Origin: Hordeum vulgare subsp. vulgare
Lineage: Eukaryota; Streptophyta; Magnoliopsida; Poales; Poaceae
Assembly: GCF_904849725.1 (NCBI RefSeq)
Contig: NC_058524.1
Span: 510,368,263 to 510,432,262 of the forward strand
Length of the DNA stretch: 64,000 nt
Direction: 5' to 3'
This document shows positions 46,201-56,438 of this stretch, one piece after another (the stretch's first letter is position 1; every line of letters starts with the position of its first letter). A model generated the notes under the pieces. That model did not search any database and had not been told where the DNA came from. It saw nothing but the letters and a program-made list of their open reading frames with translations. A program made the position numbers and the translations under genes.

Positions 46201-47181
46201 TGGGGGCAAAGGAATTATATTGTGCTTGTATGTTGATGACATACTGATATTTGGAACCAACCCCAATGTAATTGAGGAGGTCAAGTCTTTTCTGTCTCAA
46301 AACTTTGAGATGAAGGTCCTTGGGGTGGCTGATGTTATCTTGAACATCAAGCTGTTGAGAGATGATGAGGGTGCGATTACACTTCTGCAATCCCACTATG
46401 TTGAGTAGATTTTGAGTCGCTTTGGATATTCAGACTGCAAAATTTCTCAAACAACATATGATCCTAGTGTGCTTATTAGAAAGTTTAAAGGCACAGCTAT
46501 AGATCAATTGAGATTTTCTCAAATTATCAGTTCGCTTATGTACCTAGCTAGCGCAACGAGGCCTGACATCGTGATTGCTGTGAGCAAACTTAGCCGGTTT
46601 GTTGCAAACCCGGGCGCTGTTCATTGGCGGGTTGTTGAAAGAATTATGCGCTACTTGAAAGGTACTGTCAACCACGGGCTTCACTATACGGGATACCCAT
46701 CGGTACTTGAAGGGTATAGTGATGCGAATTGGATCTCTGATGCTGATGAGATGAAGGCCACTACTGGGTATATATTTACTCTTGGGGGTGGTGCTGTTTC
46801 CTGGAAGTCTTGCAAGCAAACGATCTTAACGAGATCGACAATGGAAGCAGAATTAACAGCATTAGACACATCTGGTGTCAAAGAAGAATTTCTTCGAGAT
46901 CTTTTGATGGACTTACCTATGGTTGAGAAGCCGGTTCCAGCTATCCTTATGAACTGCGATAATCAAAAGTGATTGTTAAAGTGAAGAGTTCAAAGGACAA
47001 TATGAAGTCCAACAAACATATAAGAATGAGATTGAAGTCTGTTACATGTTTGAGAAACTCTGGAGTGATAGGGTTGGATTACATCCAAACGGCTAAGAAT
47101 CTGGCAGATCCCTTTACTAAAGGGCTATCACGTGTTGTGATAGATAGTGCATCGAGGGAGATGGGTATGAGACCCACATGA
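42929..47181 (+). pseudogene. Ty1/copia gag-pol, copy 2, nearly complete reading frame
   Basis: The frame is open from ATG 42929, inside LTR 2, for 1159 codons to TAG 46406-46408. Visible in order are gag (about residues 115-330), CCHC knuckle GCYSCGSEEHWANKCP, protease DTGANIHVC, integrase with HHCC finger and D-D-E (IHSD, RSDRGGE, VVERKN), and RT with LYVDDILIFG. After the TAG (AAG in copy 1) the frame continues through RNase H (YSDANWISDADEMKATTGY). A small indel near 46966 disrupts the last part, which ends MGMRPT at 47181. Residues 41-111 come from a stretch that could be an intron (see findings). Confidence 0.93.
43048..43260 (+). other. Possible in-frame intron (exitron-like) across the LTR/internal junction
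   Basis: The interval starts at GC (GT in LTR 1 and LTR 3) and ends at GTGTAG. It is 213 nt (71 codons) with no stop in frame. Joining its flanks would give ANWPIGG followed by NFSSNGFAAALKPDKF, a plausible gag N-terminus. Unspliced, it encodes two hydrophobic stretches. T-rich introns often read as hydrophobic, so retention is not shown. The copy 1 equivalent is 37599-37811. Confidence 0.45.
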
Positions 47182-47723
47182 TTTGCCATGGTAGTAACCT
47201 AACCTATATGATCGGAGATCCCGTGAAGTAGGATCTGGGAAAACAAGCCAGTGGTGAACTGAGGAGAGTAACTTTACTAACCCACTCCGTTGGAGATGCA
47301 ATACTCTCGGATACTGTATGGTAGGATGACTACTGTCTTAATGTGTTCTAAGGCTTATATGTAAGCAAGATGCTATCCTACAGAGCGATCTTTGGAGGAA
47401 CACACCTATATAAGTTTGACTGCTGGTCACAGTCTATGAGTTTTGGGTGATCTCTAGTAAACTCATGAATAGGCCAGGAGTGTGACTAATATGCTCCACC
47501 CGAGGGGTCACCTTCGGCAGTCTAGTACTAGTAAGACTTGTGGTGAAGCTCCTTTACGCCAAACTGACAATTCAAGGCATAGTCCATTGTTCAGTTGTAA
47601 AGGGGTGTAGCTACTTGCTCTAGGTGAAGCTCAACCTTGACGGGTCTTCACTGAAATGCTGGTATATTAAAACAGTGATTGGAACGAGGGAACACGATGT
47701 GCCCTTGAGATCTGGTGGGGGAT
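47182..47723 (+). other. Copia copy 2, 3' non-coding part with polypurine tract
   Basis: This is untranslated internal sequence colinear with 41711-42251. GGTGGGGGAT directly before LTR 3 is a clear polypurine tract for plus-strand priming. Confidence 0.8.
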
Positions 47724-48693
47724 TGTTGAAATTGGTAGTGGGCTTTAGGCCCATTAGAGAATTTCAGAAAAATCTCCAAGGGCCCATGTTGGTGGTGGTA
47801 TGACAAGGTGGTGGGAAGTTTAGTCCCACCCCGCTAGTGGAGGAGAAGTTGGACCCCTTTATAAGGGTCTCTCTTCCACATGCTATTGGAGAGTGAAAAG
47901 AGAAGGTGCCCTCGCGCACTCCTCCTCCGCCGCCCGCCTCGCCACGCCACGACGCGCCACAGGTTGCGGGAATGAGCCGAGCCGAGCTCATACCTACGCG
48001 CTTATTTTTGCCGGTCAGGAACGGAGAATACGTAACGGACACGACACGATCCGAGACGTCGGATCGTGGGCTGTTACCGACGCGGACGTGGCTTCGGCCC
48101 ACGTCTCTCCACCCAGCCGCCTTTATAAGCAGGCTATCGCCTATCCTAGCCGTCACGAGAATCAGATCGCATCTGCCTCACACGTTCGTTCCTTTTGCTG
48201 CTGCTGCCGCCGGCGACTCCGTCCCGTTTACCGCGTACACGGTCGACGGGAGAGCAGGCCTCCGAAACCCAGCCTCTCCGGTTCCTGTACGGGAGAGAGA
48301 CGATTAGGCTTTTGGGAGCGATCACGCGACTGCTCGCCTCCGTCCGTCTGCTTCGTCTACGTCCGCGTCGCCCTCGTCATCGCCATGTCTTCACCAAGCG
48401 AAGCTGACCGTCTCGTCCACGAGAAGGCCGAAGCCGAGAAGAAGGCGGCAGAGGATGCTGCCGCGGCCACCGCTGCTGCTACGGCCAATTGGCCGATCGG
48501 AGGGTATGGTATGTTTATCTCTCTCCTGTTTCTGTCTGCACTAGTAGTACTGCCTATATGCGTAGATGTTTCTGCTATATGCGTAGTACTTGCTAGTATA
48601 CTCCGTGATCAGTATGTCATGAACCTAGTCAATGCCATGTTAGTAATTATTTCATGGATTAATCTACTTGGAAAATTGCCTATTTACTCAACA
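47724..48693 (+). repeat. Copia array, LTR 3, 970 bp
   Basis: It starts TGTTGAAATTGG and ends TTACTCAACA. The following ATCCC (48694-48698) matches CTCCC before LTR 1 at four of five positions. It also carries the gag start codon (48386) and the GT donor at 48504. Confidence 0.93.
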
Positions 48694-48698
48694 ATCCC

Positions 48699-49817
48699 CA
48701 CCTCGTCCAACCTCCTCGCCGTCGACTGAGGCAGCCGCCGGGCAAGCGCGGGGCGTCAAGGATGGTGGCGGCGGGATCTCGGCTGCCCTGGCTCTGCGTG
48801 GGGAGTCCCGGATCTTGAGCGGCGGCTCCTATTGGCGAGGCACGGCAGGCTGTGGCTAGCGGCTGTATGGGCGGTGGATCTGGCATCCTGGCCGCATGGG
48901 CGGCGGGATTCCGGTGGTCGTTGGCGGCTGGCGGCGGCTTCTACAATGGTCGGTGCGCGCGATCTGGCGCCTCCCCTCCTCCTCTGTTCGGCGTGCGGGC
49001 CAGCCTGGTCGGGCCGCGCTTCCCTTGGTCGCCGGTTCTGTACAGGAGGCGCTGCTGGTGGCGGGGATCTAGTTCGGACGAAATCCTTGGCCGGCCATGG
49101 CCGGCCGCGCCGATGGCGACGCCTGGGGCGCCGTTCCCCTCCTTGGAGGCGTCGGTATGGACTGATCTCCTAACTTCTCCTTCCCCTAGGTCTCCCGGGC
49201 GAAAGCCCTAACTTTGTTGGGCGGCGGCGGCGCTCACGGCGTCGTTACCTTCTTGAAGGCGCCGCTTTGGGAACCTTGGGGTTGGGTGGCGCTTGTGGGT
49301 GGTGGGCGACGGCGGTGGTGCGAACCTATCCTAGCATGGATCTACGTCCGTTGCTTGGAGATGGACTCGCGTAGGTGGAGGTCGTCGTGGTGGCGTCCAT
49401 GGCGGAAGACCTTCCAAGGCTAGCGTAGGTGGTGGACGTCGTTTGGCGTTGTGGTGGTGTCAATGACGGAGGACTTGCTAAGGTTGACACCTCAATATGC
49501 TCTAAAAATAGACCAGTGGAAGATGGCGGCGACGACACATGTGAGTGAGTCAGACCGGTTTGTGCCCCGGACCCGGTAGATGGCTCGGTCGGGGCCTCCG
49601 CCTTTAGATGTTAGGGTTAGGTGAGAGGTTTGGGTATATGGCCCGGCTTGCACCCCTTCATCATATGGATAGGGTAGCGGCAGATGTTGCCAAGATGACG
49701 GATTCAGATATATTGTTGTTCTAGTTTGTAAGGTCCTCGAGAATAATCAATAAAATGTCGCATGCATCTCACAGATGCAGAGGCCGGGGGTCATCCTCCT
49801 TTTCTAAAAAAAATCTT
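48699..49817 (+). mobile_element. Poly-A retroposon (LINE-derived?), 3' part
   Basis: The 3' end reads AATAAAATGTCGCATGCATC, GATGCAGAGGCCGGGGGTCA, CCTCCTTTTCTAAAAAAAA. This resembles 3' ends of Triticeae LINE-type retroposons. An 11-bp target duplication and an A-rich tail support target-primed reverse transcription. Without the copia insert the unit is about 1.2 kb. Its GC-rich body has overlapping open frames in several registers and no RT or endonuclease motif. It is likely a non-autonomous LINE derivative or a retrocopy of an unknown transcript. Confidence 0.65.
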
Positions 49818-49871
49818 TATACATCTGTATGTAGTCTTTTAGTAAAACCTTTTATTTAGGAACGGAGGGGG
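49818..49871. mobile_element. Stowaway MITE, right part
   Basis: The 11-bp TATACATCTGT at 49818-49828 repeats the end of the left half (20719-20729) as a target-site duplication. The MITE then runs through AGTAAAACCTTTTATTTAGG to its right end, followed by TA. Confidence 0.85.
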
Positions 49872-49924
49872 TATAAGACTTGCTCTAACATATTTCCAAA
49901 GTTTATTTGACACGTGTTTGGTAC

Positions 49925-50518
49925 GTGAGCAAGTTAGTTGCAGGGGACGATATGCAAAGTTTGGCAGACTAGGAGCATTCAGTGTACTTTACTTTTATGT
50001 TTGTTCGGGATTTCGCCACACGCTTACAGCGCATCCACCGCTCATCAAGAAGCCTTTGACATTGAGCGATGGTAGTTCGTGTTTGATTTACAAAATCAAT
50101 AGTGGGTTTTCTTTTGGCGAACAAGTGAGAGCTTGTGTATCCTTCATTGATAGAAGGTGGAGTGGTGGGTACAAGGGGCCCTGATGGTGACTAACAAGGT
50201 GAAGTGGTTATCACATAGAAAGCAGGCAGATGGAGTTACAAAGCCTCATGCGAACTACTCAGGGATGATGTTAGCGTGCCAAACCTAAATTGCCAGCGGC
50301 GGCCTAAAGATGGGCTTCCTCCGGGACGAGGCTGAGCAATTGCCGCACGGAAGGCACCTTGCCATCGAACACGATGTTGTTCTGACCCTTTCAAAGAAGC
50401 CATGTGCTAAGAAGCAGAAGCGAGAAGAGTCCTTTGCGAGATGACTTAGGCGCGACGATGAGTTCAGCCATCAAGACTGGAACTGGTCATCTGAGAGCGG
50501 GGTGCGGATATGGAGTTA
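49925..50518 (-). mobile_element. LINE 3' fragment, part 1, split by a Harbinger element
   Basis: The minus strand reads W-L-L-W then NNIVFDGKVPSVRQLLSLV near 50410-50300. This matches the WKxRNxxVFDG tail that follows the zf-RVT domain in plant LINE ORF2. The fragment continues beyond the Harbinger insert at 52613. Left border is approximate. Confidence 0.7.
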
Positions 50519-50814
50519 GGGCAACTCTAACCGGTTGACCCAAATGGACGATGATTTCATCCGTTTTTCGTTCGTTTGGATCGTTTGCCTGTTCTGTGTC
50601 CGTTCGGTTTATGATTTGAGTTGACAATGCGTCCAACGCGTCGATTCATATTTGTTCATGTAGCCGGCTAGCTGCTAGTTTTCAACAAATACAAACATTT
50701 ACATATTTTTCAAAAGCAAATGAAATAGCATAGTTTTACAATCGAAAATAAAATATAGCAAAGTTTTACAAGCCCAATAAAAATTAAATTGTCTAAAAGA
50801 TACACCTATTGGTT

Positions 50815-52261
50815 GTAAACATGATCCCACATATGCTCAACCAAATCATTTTATAGCTGAGTATGAGTTTCCCAATCACGCATTTATGGAATTGGGTGAA
50901 CTGTGCAAACGATGCCGCTTCTCTGTCATGCTGAGGTACCACATTGTCACCCTGAAACTCAAACCCTTAATCGTAGAGACGTTCCGGATGCTCATCCTCT
51001 ACGATCTTATTATGCATGATCACACAAGTAGTCATCACTTTTCACAACTTCTTGGTGCTCCAAGTTCTAGCAGGATACGGAACTATGCCCCATCGAGAAT
51101 GCAAAACACCAAGGGCACGCTCGACAGTCCAAGTTCTAGCAGGATACAGAACTATGCCCCATCGAGAATGCAAAACACCAAGGGCACGCTCGACATCCTT
51201 CCTAGCACTCTCTTGCTCTTGGGCAAATATTTTCCTCTTCTTTTCTACAGGATTGGAGATTGTCTTCACAATAGTGGTCCACTTTGGATAGATTTCATCA
51301 GCTAGATAGTATCCTTTTTGTAGTTGTGACCGTTGATGTTAACATTAACCGGCGGGTTGTTGCCTTCGGCAAGCATTGCAAACACCAGCGATTGTTGAAG
51401 CACGTTCACATCATTGTGCGATCCGGCCATGCCAAAGAAAGAGTGCCAGATCCAGAGATCTTGAGAGGCCATGGCCTCAAGTATGACAATGCAAGCCTTG
51501 ACATGGCCCTTGTACTAACCTTGCCAAGCAGAAGAGCAGTTCTTCCACTCCCGGTGCATGCAGTCTATGCTACCAAGCATCCCTGGGAAGCCCCGGCTAG
51601 CATTGATCGCCAACAAGCGGGTTTTGTCTGCATCAGTCGACTCTCTCTAGTACTCAAGGCCAAACACTGCAACTACAGTCTTGCAGAATCTGTACAACGA
51701 CTCTAGACACGTAGACTCACTCATACAGACGTACTTATCAATAATATCACAGGGTACTCCATAAGCAAGCATCCGAATAGATGCAGTGCATTGCTGATAA
51801 GATGAGAAGCCAATCTTTCCAATGACATCCTCTTTGCAATCGAAGTAGTCATCGTATCCGACCACCCATCTCGAATCAGGTTGAAAACATGCCTAGCCAT
51901 ATGGAAACGACGCCGGAATTTCTGATGTTTGAACAGTGAATTTCTTGTGTCAATGTAGTCCTTCCATAGAAGGAAATCGTCGCTCTCTCGGTTGCGATTC
52001 AACGCCCGAGCATGTCCCAGAATAAAGCCCGGAACAACGACCGCTTCCTGTTAAGGTGTTCATGGACCAACATGGCAAGAAGAATCTCCTCATCATCGGA
52101 TGAGGAATCGCCGGAGTCGCACAGAACATATGAAAAATAACTCGTCGGTGCAGTCCATTTGTACCTTGAGGCAAACTATCGAACAACTTGCGGGCGTGGA
52201 CGACGAAGCTGACAGGCAACGGCGGATTGGGGTCGAGGAAGCTGTGTTGGCCCGACGGCAT
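50815..52261 (-). pseudogene. ALP1/HARBI1-like Harbinger transposase, broken
   Basis: Minus-strand pieces in order are an N-terminal part (DPNPPLPVSFVVHARKLF), LLWKDYIDTRNSLFKHQKFRR, VIGKIGFSSYQQCTASIRML with YVCMSESTCLESLYRFCK, a DDE region ([19 protein letters not shown] and FFGMAGSHNDVNVLQQS), VEKKRKIFAQEQESARKDVE and a C-terminus (VIMHNKIVEDEHPERLYD). Frames change several times, and a stop follows SSAWQG. A 69-bp direct duplication (51061-51129 and 51130-51198) repeats ERALGVLHSRWGIV...PARTW in frame. The protein cannot be functional. Confidence 0.85.
51061..51198 (-). repeat. 69-bp in-frame tandem duplication in the Harbinger transposase
   Basis: Two adjacent 69-bp copies (23 codons each) differ at few bases. 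The duplicated segment is the conserved VERA-LGVLHSRWGIV block, so the product would have carried it twice. Confidence 0.93.
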
Positions 52262-52612
52262 GGGTAGGCGTTGGGCAGGTACGGGAGGAGGGAGGAGGCG
52301 TTGGAACTAGGTGGTGGCGACGGGGCTGGAGGCGAGGTGAGAGCTAGATGTCGGCGCTGTCGGTAGGGGTGGAGAACGACTAATGTGACACCGACTGACG
52401 GGTAAGGGGATGAAGAAAGTGCGCGTCGTCCGCACCCGCTTTGTGTTTGTGCCGATCTAAATCAGGCTCAAAATTGGGTCGGAAATGAGGCGGCACACGA
52501 TAGAAAAGCGGCCTCCCATCCAATTATGTCGACGCGTTGGACCGTCTTTTTTGTCCAAGCAGATACAAACGAACGACGACGAATGAAACGGATCGCCTTG
52601 GTGGAGTTGCTT

Positions 52613-52790
52613 TTACACCATAAGAGGAGCTATGCCAGAGTTGTCGGGAGAGAAGGAGCAGCCAACAAGTAGGTGATGCATGCTTTTAGGCTCCTAATCG
52701 CGGAATAGGCAGAGTGGCCTGTTGGGGCCCTGGTCTTCTAGGTTAGGCCCCCATTGGGATGCTCGGTGGAGCCATGTAACATGGCATACG
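52613..52790 (-). mobile_element. LINE 3' fragment, part 2
   Basis: The minus strand here reads EPKSMHHLLVGCSFSPDN, the HLLxxCxFS core of a zf-RVT domain, just upstream of the part 1 tail. The TTA at 52613-52615 is the target duplication of the Harbinger insertion. Confidence 0.7.
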
Positions 52791-52956
52791 CCCTGTTTGT
52801 TTCAACATACACTTCAGCTTTTGCAGTTTTTTCATTTTGTCTTAAAACCCGAAGAAGGATCCTATTAACAGGACGCCATTCCCTAGTAAAAAAAGGGGCT
52901 TCCGTCCTAGCTCGATTTACACATTAGTCCTGATTCCATTACGAATCGGGACTAAT
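52791..52956. other. Short spacer before CACTA 2, possible MITE remnants
   Basis: GCCCTGTTTGTTTCAAC at 52792 resembles a Tourist-type end with no partner seen. TTAGTCCTGATTCC...CGAATCGGGACTAA (about 52924-52955) is an inverted pair resembling the CACTA subterminal motif. I make no firm call. Confidence 0.35.
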
Positions 52957-53215
52957 CACTAGTGGGGACAGGGCCTATAGCCCCGGCCCGTAAGGGGCTT
53001 TAGTCCCGGTTCACCAACCGGGACTAAAGGGGCGGGACTAAAGGCCTAACCTTTAGTCCCGGCCCTGTTCCAAGCCAGGACCAAAGATGCTCCACGTGGG
53101 CGCCTCGGAGCGCCCTCAGGGGCAGGCCCTTTAGTCCCGGGTCTTAACACGGACCGGGACTAAAGAGTTTCTGCAGATTTTGTTTATTTTTGGGTTTTAG
53201 GGTTTTAGGGCTTAG
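52957..53215 (-). repeat. CACTA 2 3' terminus, hairpins and telomere-like run
   Basis: Terminal repeat, then paired CTTTAGTCCCGG motifs up to about 53166, then GGGTTTTAGGGTTTTAGGG near 53191-53210. The layout matches 15640-15885 in element 1. Confidence 0.87.
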
Positions 53216-53296
53216 GTGTTCGGGAGATTAACGCGATGCCTCGTTTGGTGTTCGGGAATTAGTTTTCGTATAATTCTAAATAGAAATAATTATGCA

Positions 53297-53312
53297 TATA
53301 TATATATATATA
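53297..53312. repeat. (TA)8 tract in CACTA 2
   Basis: This is the short counterpart of the (TA)36 run at 14812-14883. Confidence 0.85.
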
Positions 53313-53412
53313 AGATTAACTTATCTTACAAGCGAGCATATATATACAATTATATGGAGATCTGAATTATCGGGACTAGAGCCCGTCTATTCAATTACAT
53401 GGACCAACATCA

Positions 53413-54916
53413 TTAATGGCCCCTAGCTACACTAAATCGTCCTGTGTCATCTATAGCTTCCGTCCTCAGAAAGGTCGCAAGCTCCTCTACAACAGCAATC
53501 GCGCGTTGCTCTGGTAGGGACTTCTCCCTCAGGGCCGTGTACTATATAAAAAGAGGAGATGAATATGAATATCAATCATGATAACAAAGAATGACGGGTA
53601 AAAATAGAGATGTGAATGTTCATTGCTTACTCGATCTGTGATCCTTGTGCTCACAGGTAAATGTGTGAATGATCTCGCAAACATAGTATCCGCATAGATG
53701 TGTCCCCCGTGGCTGCTGGTCGCACTTTACGAGAATAGAATATATATAATCAAAATAATAATCTAGCATCATAAATGTATTGAAAATAGAAGTATATCAT
53801 ACTACTACTTACCTGAGCCGCTCTAAAGGTCAGCTTCTCAGGATCGATACCGGGAGTCACGCACTTGAACCGCTTCCAAACCCTGCCCGACAAGGAAAAT
53901 GATTTGCTAAGTTTTTCATTAATTGATATATCAGAAAATCATCGAAAGAGACCGATAGAGCGCAAGAATGATTGAAATTACGCTTGGAGCATGTCCTGCA
54001 CGCTTTGGAACTGTTCCAAGGGTCTCGATAATGGGTCGAAGGCATCAACTCTTCCCTTATCAATTTGAATGTCCAACAGAATCCAATGAAAGCTGCACAT
54101 GTATATATATATGTGTGTGTCAGTAACTTATCAATTACACTTATAAGTGAATGGGCACAACAGAGTAAAGACCCTCACCTAAAGTTGTACGGAAACAGTA
54201 TGTGGTCACAGAAATTTTCATCTGTTAGAAACCTTAGAAGGTTTTCCTCCGTCTCCTTGGGTTTATCAGTTAGCGTCGCTATATGTATTTTATCTGGGTC
54301 AATAAACCCAATATTTAGGATGTTCCTATTTTTACATTCCAGAATCTTCATTCTGCATAATAGAGTACAAGTTATATGTAGACAATGAATTGAAATAACT
54401 AAACAAGTTATATGTAGACAACGAATTGAAAAACTTACAGACAATAGCAACTCATAAGCGATTTGTCGAGGGCGTCGGCATTGTACATCTGGAAGAGTTC
54501 ATCAAAGTCGATATGGATTTCTTCGGGGCGGCCGTAGTACTCCCGCGGGACACTCACCACGGTCATCGTTCTCCCATTCTTTGATTCACTTAAGTACCAT
54601 GTATGCAAGTAACGCATTTTGTTGGGAGATCATCTTTGCTGACCAAAGGCGCTCCCATGACAAACTGTGGCTTAGGGGCTACCACAGCCTTGGGTAACCT
54701 GTCGTCTTGGGAAGCCAGAACGTCTTCAACCGGGATACCCCATTCATCCGCCCACTTCTTTGCTAATTCCAAATCTTGCCCCTGCACCAGAGGGGGGACA
54801 TTCTCGGGTAACACCCTGAGGGGTGGGATCGACTGTTTGGCATGTTGTCCAAGCTGAGGAACGTCTGATCTTTTTTGATTGTAGTTGAACTTGATTTGCT
54901 CCCACTTGCACTTGCA
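53413..54916 (-). pseudogene. Ulp1-like protease end of the CACTA 2 PTTA gene, truncated
   Basis: Minus-strand exons carry QKRSDVPQLGQH, EYYGRPEEIHIDFDELFQMY, NILNIGFIDPDKIHIATL, FHWILLDIQIDKGRVDAFDP, VWKRFKCVTPG and QQPRGTHLCGYYVCE. The His, Asp, Gln and Cys of the C48-type site are all present. The intron acceptor before FHWILL is a normal AG, and codons 13331 and 14244 of element 1 are Gln and Trp here. The PTTA region and first exon are deleted, a 2-bp loss follows the exon with CGYYVCE, and the final stop differs. No normal protein is expected. Confidence 0.85.
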
Positions 54917-55150
54917 GGGCGCCGGCGCCGGCGAGGAGGACGGCGAGGAAGACGGCACGGCGACGAGGAGGTCGACGAGGAGGACGGTGAGGAGGCCGGC
55001 GAGGAGGACGACGAGGAGGACGGTGAGGAGGACGGCAGGGCGACGGCGACGGCAGGCAGCCTCGCGGCGTCGATGCGGGCAGTCCGTTGCCGCGCCGCGC
55101 AGAAGATGCGAGCGAGAGGAAGAAGAGAACGAAATGGATTTTCGTCCGCG
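54917..55150 (-). other. GC-rich leader-like stretch of CACTA 2
   Basis: This matches 8770-8932 of element 1 in inverse orientation and is fused at 54916/54917 to sequence equivalent to 13199. Open frames across the junction are products of the deletion and of GC-rich composition. Confidence 0.7.
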
Positions 55151-55151
55151 C

Positions 55152-55162
55152 CGTATATATAG
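55152..55162 (-). promoter_or_regulatory. TATA box of the internal CACTA 2 promoter
   Basis: CGTATATATAGTAGG on the plus strand is the inverse of the element 1 motif at 8744. It again sits beside the internal hairpin cluster. Conservation in both copies supports a regulatory role. Confidence 0.5.
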
Positions 55163-55165
55163 TAG

Positions 55166-55470
55166 GATCTTTAGTCCCGGTTCGGGGCTCGAACCGGGCC
55201 TAAAGACACCCTTTAGTCCCGGGTGGAGCCACGACCCGGGACTAAAGGCCCTTTTTCGGCAGACCAAAAGGCGGGAAGTAGGGGCCTTTAGTCCGGGGTC
55301 GGGGCTCGAGCCGGGACTAAAGACACCCTTTAGTCCCGGGTGGAGCCACGACCCGGGACTAAAGGCCCGTGCTCGGCAGGCGGCACGCGAGGGGCTTTAG
55401 TCCCGGGTTGTGGCTCCACCCGGGACTAAAGCCCCTCCGCTGGCTGCACGATAAGTTTAGTCCCAGCTCG
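55166..55470. repeat. Internal CTTTAGTCCCGG hairpin cluster of CACTA 2
   Basis: Several face-to-face motif pairs match the cluster at 8462-8741. The last pair is followed by a run that includes CTCGCCCAGCGAGG. Confidence 0.85.
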
Positions 55471-55575
55471 CCCAGCGAGGGGGACTAACACTAGTTTATA
55501 AGCCCCGTCGCAGCATCTCCATCGAGCTCCTCTCTAAAGCAGGCTTACGGGCCTAAGCTGACTGTAAATTTAAAA

Positions 55576-55681
55576 ATTGAAACTATATTTGAAATTATGG
55601 AGAAAATTAAACCTGAATTCAAAGTGAGGTCACTTTGAATTTAGGTTTAATTTTCTTTATAAATTCTCATATAGTTTCAAT
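55576..55681. repeat. 106-bp inverted repeat of CACTA 2
   Basis: ATTGAAACTATATTTG... pairs with ...ATATAGTTTCAAT. It is the counterpart of 8225-8330, with the pairing kept despite substitutions. Confidence 0.85.
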
Positions 55682-55689
55682 TTTTTTCT

Positions 55690-56438
55690 ATTTTCAAAAT
55701 TAACTATTTTGTTATTTTCAATTAAAAACTATGTTTATTAAAATTCTTTTTGCATATTTGAGAATTTGACAAAACTATGATAATGAAAAGTGTTTGAAAT
55801 TGAATAAATAATTCAAAACTATTTTCTATTTTCAAAATTAATTATTTTGACTATCCAAACTATTAACTATTTTGTTATTTTCAATTAAAAACTATGTTTA
55901 TTAAAATTCTTTTTGCATATTTGAGAATTTGACAAAACTATGATAATGAAAAGTGTTTGAAATTGAATAAATAATTCAAAACTATTTTCTATTTTCAAAA
56001 TTAATTATTTTGACAATCCAAACTATTAACTATTTTGTTATTTTCAATTAAAAATTATGTTTATTAACATTCTTTTTGCATATTTGAGAATTTGACAAAA
56101 CTATGATAATGGAAAGTGTTTGAAATTGAATAAATAATTCAAAAATATTTTCTATTTTCAAAATTAATTATTTTGACTATCCAAACTATTAACTATTTTG
56201 TTATTTTCAATTAAAAACTATGTTTATTAAAATTCTTTTTGCATATTTGAGAATTTGACAAAACTATGATAATGAAAAGTGTTTGAAATTGAATAAATAA
56301 TTCAAAACTATTTTCTATTTTCAAAATTAATTATTTTGACTATCCAAACTATTAACTATTTTGTTATTTTCAATTAAAAACTATGTTTATTAAAATTCTT
56401 TTTGCATATTTGAGAATTTGACAAAACTATGATAATGA
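55690..56438 (-). repeat. 163-bp AT-rich tandem array of CACTA 2, about 4.5 copies
   Basis: Units share AATTCAAAACTATTTTCT and AACTATGTTTATTAA at about 163-165-bp spacing. They are inverse to the array at 7663-8224. The array ends abruptly at ATAATGAA, where the 338-bp array begins. Confidence 0.9.

Larger units (their letters stand above)
50519..52612 (-). mobile_element. PIF/Harbinger DNA transposon, 2.1 kb, decayed
   Basis: The left end is GGGCAACTCTAACC. The right end, inverted, is AAGCAACTCCACC, an imperfect TIR. TTA flanks both sides (50516-50518 and 52613-52615). Removing it restores a LINE zf-RVT segment. It carries one minus-strand ALP1/HARBI1-like transposase relic. Confidence 0.85.

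Noticed and set aside
47893..48729. 278-codon open frame in LTR 3
   Set aside because: It reads through the LTR and into the flanking retroposon. Only the 5' gag codons within it are meaningful.
54590..55267. 225-codon minus-strand open frame
   Set aside because: It runs across the internal deletion junction of CACTA 2 and through the hairpin cluster, an artefact of the deletion.
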